Source: Bacillota bacterium (GTDB lineage Bacteria > Bacillota > Clostridia > Lachnospirales > Lachnospiraceae). From it: DNA of 64,000 bases. Below, one piece after another: positions 8,201 to 16,005 of this stretch. A program made the position numbers and the translations under genes. Under the pieces are notes generated by a model, which worked only from the letters and a program-made list of their open reading frames with translations, searched no databases and was not told the DNA's origin. Location of the stretch: assembly GCA_023391695.1 (NCBI GenBank), contig JAEWAK010000013.1, positions 9,863-73,862 on the forward strand, given 5' to 3'. How positions within the stretch are numbered: the first letter of the stretch is position 1; the number at the start of each line of letters is the position of its first letter.

Positions 8201-9910
8201 ATGAAAAAGCAATTAGCAGTGAAACAGCTTAGTACGGATATATTGATCATCGGCGGCGGCACAGCGGGGTGTTATGCGGCGCTAACTATAAGGGAGCATT
8301 CCGGTGCTTCGGTCATTATTGCCGAAAAAGCCAACATTAAAAGAAGCGGCTGCCTGGCTGCGGGTGTCAATGCAATCAATGCCTACATTGTAAAGGGCAG
8401 AACCCCGGAGGATTACGTGGACTATGCCAAAAAAGATGCGGATAATATCGTCCGCGAAGACCTTCTTCTTACCATGTCCCAGGGGCTTAACCGGGTCACA
8501 AAAAAGCTGGAAGACCTGGGGCTGGTTATTTTAAAGGATGAGAACGGAGAATATGCAGCCAGAGGTAACCGCAATATCAAAATAAACGGTGAGAATATAA
8601 AGCCCATTCTGGCGGAAGCGGTAGAAAGTCTGCCTGGTGTGGATATTTTAAACAGAGTGAACGTCACCGACTATATTGTAAAGGATAACCGTATAACAGG
8701 TGCTTTTGCCTTTGACATAGAGGAAGAAATCTTATATGTAATCAGAGCTGGGAAGGTGATCTGCGCTACCGGCGGTGCTGCCGGCTTATACCGTCCCAAC
8801 AATCCCGGGTTTTCAAGGCATAAGATGTGGTACCCGCCTTTTAATACCGGAGCCGGTTATGCCATGGGAATCCTGGCAGGAGCGGAAATGACTACCTTTG
8901 AGATGAGATTTATTGCATTAAGATGTAAGGATACCATCGCTCCCACCGGCACCATCGCACAGGGAGTCGGGGCCAGACAGGTTAATTCCAAAGGAGAGGT
9001 CTATGAATCCAAATACGGCCTTACAACCTCTGAGCGTGTATACGGAACCGTAAAGGAAACCCTGGAAGGCAGGGGTCCCTGTTACCTCAGGACGGAAGGC
9101 ATCACTCCCTTACAGGATGAAGAACTGAAAAAAGCATATCTAAACATGGCACCGAGCCAGACCCTGAAATGGATTGAGTCAGGCAAAAATCCCAGTGAGC
9201 AGAATGTGGAAATAGAAGGTACGGAGCCGTATATCGTAGGCGGACATACCGCCAGCGGCTATTGGGTGGATACGAAAAGGCGCACTACCATCAAAGGCCT
9301 TTACGCAGCCGGTGACGTAGCCGGCGGATGTCCTCAGAAATATGTGACGGGGGCATTGGTAGAAGGTGAGCTTGCAGCCTTAACTGCTTTGGAGGATTTA
9401 AAGCAAGACCTTGGGTTATATGTAAATAACAAAACCTGGGAGAAAGAACAGGAAGAACTGATAAAAGCGAAACAGGAAGAATTAGAAAATATCCTGAATT
9501 ACCAGGCCCCTGTTTTTACGGTCGGACAGCTGGAAGAAGCCATGCAAAAGGTAATGGATACCTATGCCGGCGGAATTTCGAACAGCTATCAGTTCAATGA
9601 AAAGCAGCTTGCTATTGCTGACGGGAAGATTGATCAAATTATTAATTTAAGTAAAATGCTCCATGGGTCGGATATGCACGAATTGATGTTTATCTGTGAG
9701 CTGAAGGAACGTCTGGTACTGGCTAAGTCCGTTATTGCACATTTACGGGCAAGAAAAGAAACCAGGTGGCATAGTTTTGCCGAGAATCTGGATTATCCGG
9801 ACAAAAAGGATGAATGGTTAAAATATGTGAATTCCAGGCTGGCAGACGGCAAACTTGAAATTATTTACAGAGAGTTAGTGGGACGGGATGAGAATTTTGA
9901 GTTTTGCTAA
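8201..9910 (+). CDS. aprA: Adenylylsulfate reductase alpha subunit (AprA-like flavoprotein)
   Basis: A 569-aa flavoprotein of the fumarate reductase/AprA family. The FAD-binding GGGTAGC (18-24) is at the N terminus; LAAGVNAINAYIVKGRTPEDY, CATGGAAGLYRPNNPG and TSGYWVD/GLYAAGDVAGGCPQKYV-type segments resemble AprA. It reduces APS to sulfite and AMP using electrons from the partner ferredoxin. GGAGG is six bases before ATG. Position between a sulfate importer and ATP sulfurylase, and absence of qmo or dsr genes nearby, argue for assimilation rather than sulfate respiration; that role is inference. It is shorter than dissimilatory AprA (over 600 aa). Confidence 0.85.
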   Translation: MKKQLAVKQLSTDILIIGGGTAGCYAALTIREHSGASVIIAEKANIKRSGCLAAGVNAINAYIVKGRTPEDYVDYAKKDADNIVREDLLLTMSQGLNRVTKKLEDLGLVILKDENGEYAARGNRNIKINGENIKPILAEAVESLPGVDILNRVNVTDYIVKDNRITGAFAFDIEEEILYVIRAGKVICATGGAAGLYRPNNPGFSRHKMWYPPFNTGAGYAMGILAGAEMTTFEMRFIALRCKDTIAPTGTIAQGVGARQVNSKGEVYESKYGLTTSERVYGTVKETLEGRGPCYLRTEGITPLQDEELKKAYLNMAPSQTLKWIESGKNPSEQNVEIEGTEPYIVGGHTASGYWVDTKRRTTIKGLYAAGDVAGGCPQKYVTGALVEGELAALTALEDLKQDLGLYVNNKTWEKEQEELIKAKQEELENILNYQAPVFTVGQLEEAMQKVMDTYAGGISNSYQFNEKQLAIADGKIDQIINLSKMLHGSDMHELMFICELKERLVLAKSVIAHLRARKETRWHSFAENLDYPDKKDEWLKYVNSRLADGKLEIIYRELVGRDENFEFC

Positions 9911-9987
9911 AAACAAAATATTCAAGGACAGGGTGAGAAATCCGCGCATTACCGGAAACAAAATATTGGCAGGAGGGGGTGAAGAGT

Positions 9988-10302
9988 ATGAGCATAGCCA
10001 TTAATCATGATAAATGTACCAGCTGCAGAAAGTGCCTTCAGGTATGTCCAGGCAGCCTGATTAAGCTGACAGAGAGTAAAAAGGCTTTTATCAAATACCC
10101 GGAGGATTGCTGGGGATGTTCTTCGTGTCTGAAGGAATGCAGGTTCGGTGCCATATCCTTCTATCTGGGTGCAGATATCGGAGGTATGGGCAGTAAGCTG
10201 CTTACAAACATCGAAGGGGATATTGTACATTGGCAGATAGAGAAAACGAACGGTGAGTTCTTCGTAATTGATGTCAACCGCAAAGATTCCAATCAGTATT
10301 AG
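9988..10302 (+). CDS. aprB: Adenylylsulfate reductase beta subunit (AprB-like 2x[4Fe-4S] ferredoxin)
   Basis: A 104-aa protein with two C-x2-C-x2-C-x3-C motifs, CTSCRKCLQVC and CWGCSSCLKEC, in the first 50 residues, enough for two [4Fe-4S] clusters. The region after the clusters (about 52-104) is short; dissimilatory AprB proteins are longer and use a C-terminal tail to wrap AprA. ATG 9988 has AGGAGGGG at 9971-9978; GTG 9979 is too close to it. It should pass electrons to the AprA flavin. Its place 77 bp after aprA and 59 bp before cysD makes the assignment safer than sequence alone. Confidence 0.83.
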   Translation: MSIAINHDKCTSCRKCLQVCPGSLIKLTESKKAFIKYPEDCWGCSSCLKECRFGAISFYLGADIGGMGSKLLTNIEGDIVHWQIEKTNGEFFVIDVNRKDSNQY

Positions 10303-10361
10303 TGTAAGCTCACCAGTACAGCAATGCTGAATAGATAAGCAGAATAAAAGGAGGATATACA

Positions 10362-11261
10362 GTGAGTGAATTAACGCATCTTGATGAATTAGAAGCCGAA
10401 GCAATCTATGTGATACGGGAAGTTGCGGCAGAATGTGAGAAACCGGTTATGCTATATTCTATCGGGAAAGACAGCTCGGTAATGCTGCATCTTGCCCTGA
10501 AAGCATTTTACCCGGAAAAGCCCCCGTTTCCTTTCATGCATATCGATACAACATGGAAATTCAAAGAAATGACCGAATTCCGTGACCGTAAGGCAAGAGA
10601 GCTGGGAATCGATATGATCGTACACAGCAATCAGGAGGGAATCGACCAGGGGATCAATCCCTTTGACCACGGTTCTGCTTACACGGATATTATGAAAACC
10701 CAGGCTTTAAAAGAAGGGTTAAAAAAATACGGCTTTACGGCAGCCTTTGGCGGAGGACGCCGGGATGAAGAGAAGTCCAGGGCAAAGGAGAGAATCTTCT
10801 CCTTCCGTAATGAAGCACAGGCCTGGGATCCCAAGAACCAGCGGCCGGAGATGTGGAAACTTTACAATACGAAAATCAATAAAGGGGAAAGCATGCGAGT
10901 ATTCCCTATCTCCAACTGGACGGAAAAGGATATCTGGCAATATATCAAACGTGAGAACATCGATATCGTATCCCTTTATTATGCCAAAGAACGTCCGGTG
11001 GTTTACCGTGACGGCAACATTATTATGGTGGACGATGACCGGTTAAAGCTCTTACCCGGTGAGCAGATTGAATATAAGATGGTACGTTTCCGTACCCTGG
11101 GCTGTTATCCGCTTACCGGAGGCTGCGAATCTGGTGCGGTTACCCTGGAGGAAATTATAGGGGAGACCTTAAGTGCCGTTTCCTCGGAAAGAACCAGCAG
11201 GGTGATTGATAACGAGGCTGCCGGCAGTATGGAGAGAAGAAAAAGGGAGGGATATTTCTAA
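10362..11261 (+). CDS. cysD: Sulfate adenylyltransferase subunit 2 (CysD)
   Basis: A 299-aa PP-loop ATP pyrophosphatase with SIGKDS (33-38), FPFMHIDTTWKF and AFGGGRRDEEKSRAKERIFSFR, all hallmarks of CysD. With the GTPase CysN it makes APS from sulfate and ATP. GTG start 10362 has AAGGAGG at 10348-10354. cysN begins at the very next base after its stop, so the two are translationally coupled. Length is typical of the family. Confidence 0.95.
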   Translation: MSELTHLDELEAEAIYVIREVAAECEKPVMLYSIGKDSSVMLHLALKAFYPEKPPFPFMHIDTTWKFKEMTEFRDRKARELGIDMIVHSNQEGIDQGINPFDHGSAYTDIMKTQALKEGLKKYGFTAAFGGGRRDEEKSRAKERIFSFRNEAQAWDPKNQRPEMWKLYNTKINKGESMRVFPISNWTEKDIWQYIKRENIDIVSLYYAKERPVVYRDGNIIMVDDDRLKLLPGEQIEYKMVRFRTLGCYPLTGGCESGAVTLEEIIGETLSAVSSERTSRVIDNEAAGSMERRKREGYF

Positions 11262-12965
11262 ATGAAAGGCTTATTAAAGTTTATTACCTGCGGAAGCGTG
11301 GATGACGGAAAATCTACTCTTATCGGACATATTTTATACGACTCCAAGCTCCTATATGCCGATCAGGAAAAGGCGCTGGAACTGGATTCCAGGGTGGGCA
11401 GCAGAGAAGGTGCCATTGATTATTCCTTATTATTAGACGGCCTTATGGCCGAGCGGGAACAGGGTATTACCATCGATGTGGCTTACCGTTACTTTACTAC
11501 GGATAACCGCAGTTTTATCGTAGCGGATACCCCGGGGCATGAAGAATATACCAGAAATATGGCGGTAGGGGCTTCCTTTGCAGATCTTGCCATTATTTTG
11601 GTGGATGGGTCGCAGGGGGTTCTGGTTCAGACCAGAAGGCATGCCAGAATCTGTTCCCTAATGGGAATCCGGCATTTTGTATTTGCCGTAAATAAAATGG
11701 ATTTAGTTGGTTACAGTAAAGAAAGGTTTGAGGAAATAGCTGGCGAAATCAGGAATCTGACCGCTGAACTGTCTCTTGAAAATGTAAAGATCATTCCTAT
11801 TTCCGCAACGGAAGGGGATAACCTTACCAGGAATTCCGAGAATATCACCTGGTACAAAGAAGAACCACTCTTAACCTATCTGGAAAATGTAGATACCATA
11901 AATTCCAACGAGGAAGAGGGCTTCTATATGCCGGTGCAGAGAGTGTGCCGTCCAAATCATACCTTCCGGGGTTTTCAGGGACAGATTGAGGCCGGTTCCA
12001 TTACTGCAGGTGAGGAACTGACTGCACTGCCCAGCAATGAAAAAGCAGTAGTAAAGAGCATTTACATTACCGACAGGGAAGCGGAAACCGCCATAAAAGG
12101 CCAGCCCGTAACTATTCAGTTAAATAAGGAAGTGGATGTCTCAAGGGGCTGTGTCCTGACAAAAAATGCGGCACTTACCACTGCCAAGGAACTTACGGCA
12201 ACGATTCTCTGGATGGATGAGGCCTGGCTGACACCGGATAAGAACTATTTTGTGAAAATCGGTACAAAACTTATACCGGGCGTGGTAACCGACATCCGTT
12301 ACAAGATAAATGTTAACTCCGGTGAACATCAACCCACCGGCCGTTTACAGAAGAATGAAATTGCCGTTTGCGATATCGTACTGGCTGAGAAAATAGCGGC
12401 GGATAAATTTCATACCCATAGGACCCTGGGTGAACTGATCTTAATAGACCGGATCACCAATATGACCTCCGCCTGTGGTGTTGTGGAAGAGCTGAATAGC
12501 GAAAGTCATGATGCAAAAAGAAGTGCTGCTTTTGTTTATGGGGACATACAGGCCAGCGGTGATATTTTCGAGGAGTTTTACTACAATCTGGAAAGTCTTA
12601 CCATTCATAAACAAAAGCCGGAGAGTAAAGCCTATACGGTTGGAGATGAGATACCGGTTAAAGGAGAAAGCTATCATTATCCGGAAAGTTTTGATATACT
12701 GGCTCTGAATGACTGGACAGCCGTTAAAATCAGAGATTCCAGAATTGAAGCCATCCAGTCAATGGATGACTACCGTTATTCCGGCCTCCCCCTAATTAAC
12801 GGAAGAGGCTTCTCCATAAAGGCGGTAACGGAAGAAGAAGTTGTACAGTTTTTAAAGGAATATAAAAGCAGTTCAGGTAAAAATGAATTGGAATTCACCA
12901 GGAAGTGGATCGTATTCGAAACCTACCGCAGCATTGTATTTAACAGTAATTTTTGGGTTATATAA
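11262..12965 (+). CDS. cysN: Sulfate adenylyltransferase subunit 1 (CysN) with unexplained C-terminal extension
   Basis: A 567-aa GTPase related to elongation factors: P-loop GSVDDGKS (11-18), DTPGHE and NKMD, then two beta-barrel domains ending near LIDRITNMTSACGVVEEL (about 393-411). GTP hydrolysis drives APS formation by CysD. E. coli CysN is about 475 aa; here about 155 residues follow the conserved end. They lack a P-loop, so they are not the fused APS kinase of CysNC proteins, which fits an APS-reducing rather than PAPS-reducing route. The extension has no fold I recognise. Last gene of the sulfate block. Confidence 0.92.
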   Translation: MKGLLKFITCGSVDDGKSTLIGHILYDSKLLYADQEKALELDSRVGSREGAIDYSLLLDGLMAEREQGITIDVAYRYFTTDNRSFIVADTPGHEEYTRNMAVGASFADLAIILVDGSQGVLVQTRRHARICSLMGIRHFVFAVNKMDLVGYSKERFEEIAGEIRNLTAELSLENVKIIPISATEGDNLTRNSENITWYKEEPLLTYLENVDTINSNEEEGFYMPVQRVCRPNHTFRGFQGQIEAGSITAGEELTALPSNEKAVVKSIYITDREAETAIKGQPVTIQLNKEVDVSRGCVLTKNAALTTAKELTATILWMDEAWLTPDKNYFVKIGTKLIPGVVTDIRYKINVNSGEHQPTGRLQKNEIAVCDIVLAEKIAADKFHTHRTLGELILIDRITNMTSACGVVEELNSESHDAKRSAAFVYGDIQASGDIFEEFYYNLESLTIHKQKPESKAYTVGDEIPVKGESYHYPESFDILALNDWTAVKIRDSRIEAIQSMDDYRYSGLPLINGRGFSIKAVTEEEVVQFLKEYKSSSGKNELEFTRKWIVFETYRSIVFNSNFWVI

Positions 12966-13027
12966 GAGAAATTTTAATTTGTGATTTGTAAGCTTCCCGC
13001 TATGCTCATAATCCTCAATATAAAGCC

Positions 13028-14533
13028 TTACTTCAATTCCACCATAATATCCTCATGGGTCTTTTTGTGGAACACCATGCGCCACTCCACATCATCAACC
13101 GGATTAAAATGTAGTGCTGAGCAAGCTGTATGAAGCTTACACGCATTGCTGCCGGCAAAGAATATGGCTGTCGGGCCGACTGCACGGCCGATGATACCAA
13201 TGGAAACACTGTTTAACGCCTGCGGCCCATTGGAATCGGTATATTTCTGCCGGGGCGAATCAGATCGAACGCAATCGGTGACGGTGAATGCGTCACCAGG
13301 CAGATCCGGTGAGAGCGTATAGCTCATCATAGTATAGTACGGTGGGAACTCCTGATTTTGGTTGTCAAAATGCTCATGGGGCATTTCCTGACGCTCATAT
13401 TCCTGTACGGTCAGTGTATGTTGTGCTCCGGTGGTCGGGTGTGTAAACTTGATACGTTCACCGGGTGCTGATACATGGAAGTGCGGTCCCGGAATAGCAA
13501 CAGGATACTGTATCAGTGTTATGCTAAGCTTCGTAATCTGTGGTTTGCGTTTCTTCTTCCAAGGAAAAGCAGCGCGCCAGATTGCCCAGCCATAGGCAGG
13601 ATCGAGGCCATAATGCTGGGTCACGCACCTGGCCTCATGGCTGCTACTTTCTGGGAAGCAGGGATTCCATGACACGCTGCAGCCACGAGAGGCTGACAGG
13701 ATAGTTCCGTTCAACCCAATTTTCGGATTTATATTAATAGACAGCGGATTTTCTGCGTCGATCTGCATCTGCTGTTCATCGGTAAAGTCAGTTCCATCGT
13801 TCTCAATAGAGAGATTCCACTTGTCCATAAAGGAACAGATGCGTTCAGATGAAACCTGTACGCAAAAGTCCATGACCAAGCCTTTACTGCAGATGTAAAT
13901 TGCTGGAATATGCCAGACTTCATCGTCCCAGACGAACTGCTTATCGAGAGAAATTTCCTTGCCGGCTTTTTCACGACCATGATGCCCCCAAAAGTTACCG
14001 TCAAAGTAAACCTTCCATTCGGGTATCTTAGGCTCGGCAGGAACCCACTCATAGTAATCTTCCGTATATTTGATGCGACTGTAATCAAACTCGGCCTGAA
14101 GCTCCTTGATATAGACGAAGGGCTGTTCCATAGGAGTAAGCGACAGCTCATCCCTGATCGTATCCAGCATGGCCTGCTTTTCATTCGTCAGAGGATTGTC
14201 CTGCAGGAAGGCATCAAACTCGGCCTGAGTCCAATTGTATGCCTGCTCCATTGCCGCATTGCTGCCACAGACCAGCAGGAGCCGCAAGAAGTCCGCAAAA
14301 TTTCTTGCCACCGGATGCACATAGTTTCCAGGTGTGCTCATAGGGCTGACCGCAAACACCATCTCGCCAAAACCGCGCACGAAGCAGTAGTGGATACCAT
14401 CCGCACCGTTCCAGCCGATTATTTTCGCCCCTTTGGGCGTACAGAAATAGTTGTTTTTGCTTTCGCCACGCTCCAAACCAACGCGTGAGCCGTCAATATT
14501 CAGTTTCAGATATCTTTCATAAGTGGTTGCCAT
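13028..14533 (-). CDS. Unrecognised 501-aa protein, GC-rich relative to neighbours
   Basis: A soluble-looking 501-aa protein with no signal peptide or membrane span. The first 130 residues (GIHYCFVRGFGEMVFAVSP, FADFLRLLLVCGSNAAMEQ, FDAFL) vaguely recall SMI1/KNR4-type proteins, but this is impression only. The C-terminal half is rich in Trp, His, Pro and Asp with no motif I can name. The second of two tandem ATGs (14533) is preferred because GAGG lies five bases upstream of it; 14536 adds one Met. Composition is visibly richer in G+C than flanking genes and the upstream region is very AT-rich, suggesting recent acquisition. It points toward cysN and looks monocistronic. Confidence 0.7.
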   Translation of the reverse strand: MATTYERYLKLNIDGSRVGLERGESKNNYFCTPKGAKIIGWNGADGIHYCFVRGFGEMVFAVSPMSTPGNYVHPVARNFADFLRLLLVCGSNAAMEQAYNWTQAEFDAFLQDNPLTNEKQAMLDTIRDELSLTPMEQPFVYIKELQAEFDYSRIKYTEDYYEWVPAEPKIPEWKVYFDGNFWGHHGREKAGKEISLDKQFVWDDEVWHIPAIYICSKGLVMDFCVQVSSERICSFMDKWNLSIENDGTDFTDEQQMQIDAENPLSININPKIGLNGTILSASRGCSVSWNPCFPESSSHEARCVTQHYGLDPAYGWAIWRAAFPWKKKRKPQITKLSITLIQYPVAIPGPHFHVSAPGERIKFTHPTTGAQHTLTVQEYERQEMPHEHFDNQNQEFPPYYTMMSYTLSPDLPGDAFTVTDCVRSDSPRQKYTDSNGPQALNSVSIGIIGRAVGPTAIFFAGSNACKLHTACSALHFNPVDDVEWRMVFHKKTHEDIMVELK

Positions 14534-14536
14534 CAT

Positions 14537-14993
14537 TACCTCGCATTCTATGTATTCCCTGACTAATTAATAAAGAACTTTTCGCTTTCTCCTGTTCGCA
14601 ATATTTTCAACTTACTTTTTGTTTGTCCATTCCCATTTTTATTATCTCCTTTTTTCATGTTATAAAAATAATTTGCAGTTCAAAAATACCGTGTAATCCT
14701 ATTTGAAGAATATTATAACATATTTTAATGTTTTTTCCAATATTTTGCGTGGCACAGTGACTGTTCTATGCTTGTGGGAAGAACTAGCCGCAGCGGACCG
14801 CCAGAATTACATTGTACCGATTTTGGATGATTTAAGCTTGAATACACGAGGGGTATCATGAATGGACAGAACAGAGCCGATATTAAAGTAAGGTAGTGAA
14901 GTGAAAATTATACTCAAGTGTAAGGAATTCAGGAAGGGATGCATATAATGGAAATAGTCATATGTATAGTCTATGGAAATGGGGGAGTAGAAA
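14537..14993. other. AT-rich gap with a possible leader peptide on the minus strand
   Basis: Divergent promoter region between the GC-rich gene and the small plus-strand gene. On the minus strand AGGAGA (14645-14650) stands eight bases before ATG 14636, which opens a 9-codon frame closing at 14607; it would be a leader peptide or the stub of a lost gene. An alternative 31-codon frame from 14658 lacks a ribosome binding site. An AT block at 14711-14745 is a plausible promoter zone. Nothing convincing was found from 14760 to 14990. Confidence 0.3.
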
Positions 14994-15431
14994 ATGACTT
15001 TGGTTACTAAACCAAAAAAGATCAAACTGATATTTAAAATTACTTTTGTACTTATAGTAGCTTTGGTAGCATTTTGGGCAAAAACATATCCACATAGAAA
15101 CGAGCTCATCATGACACCTTCTTCTCATGAAAAAATCGAATATTTGCAAGTTGAAAATAACCGGCTTGGAAACAGCAAAATAGAATTTGTATTGTACGAT
15201 GAAGAATGTGATTATTATGAAATATGCTTCTCTGGTGCAGAGGATCTTTTCTCAGAACGAGAAAAATTAAATATATATGCAGACGGGAAAAAGATTGTGG
15301 AGCACTCCTTTATAAGGCACTCATCTTTTTGGAAAGACAATACAATTATTTTACTTTATAATATACAAAAATTTCATAAATTAACAATTGATTATGCCGA
15401 ACAAACAGCAACACTTTCGTGGAAGAATTAA
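14994..15431 (+). CDS. Small membrane-anchored protein of unknown function
   Basis: A 145-aa protein with a basic N terminus, one membrane span (about 12-29) and an extracytoplasmic domain of about 110 residues rich in charged and aromatic residues. I do not recognise the domain. ATG 14994 is preceded by GGGGGAG at 14981-14987. The gene is clearly AT-rich compared with its GC-rich neighbour and is closed by a strong terminator, so it is transcribed alone. Confidence 0.6.
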   Translation: MTLVTKPKKIKLIFKITFVLIVALVAFWAKTYPHRNELIMTPSSHEKIEYLQVENNRLGNSKIEFVLYDEECDYYEICFSGAEDLFSEREKLNIYADGKKIVEHSFIRHSSFWKDNTIILLYNIQKFHKLTIDYAEQTATLSWKN

Positions 15432-15468
15432 TATTTGGTTCTCATGGTATTATCAACAGGTATAAAAA

Positions 15469-15500
15469 GAGTGTCTGAAACTGTCCAGACACTCTTTTTT
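15469..15500 (+). terminator. Rho-independent terminator
   Basis: GAGTGTCTG (15469-15477) pairs with CAGACACTC (15486-15494), followed by six T; an A-run precedes it, so it may work both ways. Confidence 0.85.
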
Positions 15501-15520
15501 ATAAACAAAACTAAAAAATA

Positions 15521-15595
15521 GTGAATAGTTCTGCGAAAGACATACGGCAAAAGATGTGGAATTCTCCAACCAGTGGTTTTCCAAAGGATGTATGA
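15521..15595 (+). repeat. Lone copy related to the B units of the 22851-23233 array
   Basis: The segment beginning GTGAATAGTTCTGCGAAAGA matches the start of the B units at 22931 and 23141 (GTGAATAGTCTCGCGAAAGA). It can be read as a 24-codon frame, GTG 15521 to TGA 15593, but no ribosome binding site is evident, so it is listed as a repeat rather than a gene. Confidence 0.45.
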
Positions 15596-15667
15596 GTATA
15601 TAAATACAATGAGAATTCTGTCAATACCACTGAATAAAACATATAAGAGAACAATTTATTTTAGAAT

Positions 15668-15727
15668 TGTAAATTAAACAAAAAATATGTAGATTAAACC
15701 AAAAATTTGTAGAATATGTAAAAAGTA
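15668..15727 (+). promoter_or_regulatory. Three 20-bp tandem iterons upstream of the GH5 gene
   Basis: Three consecutive 20-bp units start with TGT at 15668, 15688 and 15708. Units 1 and 2 (TGTARATTAAACMAAAAATW) differ at three positions; unit 3 is more diverged. A TATAAT at 15746-15751 follows 18 bp later with no good -35 box, the layout of an activator-dependent promoter where a regulator binds one face of the helix every two turns. The remaining stretch of 15501-16005 is AT-rich and has no gene. Confidence 0.5.
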
Positions 15728-15928
15728 TTGAAAAAAATTGGTAAATATAATACCGTATGACTAATATCACACATTATATAATACGGACTTGGATCATAAG
15801 TGAATGAAACGATTTTACTTCCTCCTCCTTTATAGCATCCAAGAAATTTATAGGGAATATTAGCATATAACTAGGATTTTTTAACAAAATCATAAAATAA
15901 TGTCAGATCTATGCCATAATAGAAACAT

Positions 15929-15968
15929 ACAGATTTTTATCTATCTAAGGGGTGATAGATATATCTGT
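15929..15968 (+). other. Leader hairpin before the GH5 gene
   Basis: ACAGAT...ATCTATC pairs with GATAGAT...TCTGT around the loop TAAGGGGT, a 12-13 bp stem with one internal loop. No T-run follows, so it is not a terminator; mRNA stabilisation or leader control is possible. It lies 37 nt before ATG 16006, whose AAAGGAG is at 15990-15996. Confidence 0.5.
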
Positions 15969-16005
15969 ATTATCTATAAATTTATTTTGAAAGGAGAGTA
16001 TAACA

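Noticed and set aside
13910..14488. 192-codon plus-strand frame opposite the GC-rich gene
   Set aside because: No ribosome binding site and no recognisable fold; long antisense frames are expected opposite GC-rich genes. The minus-strand frame has a proper ribosome binding site and full length.
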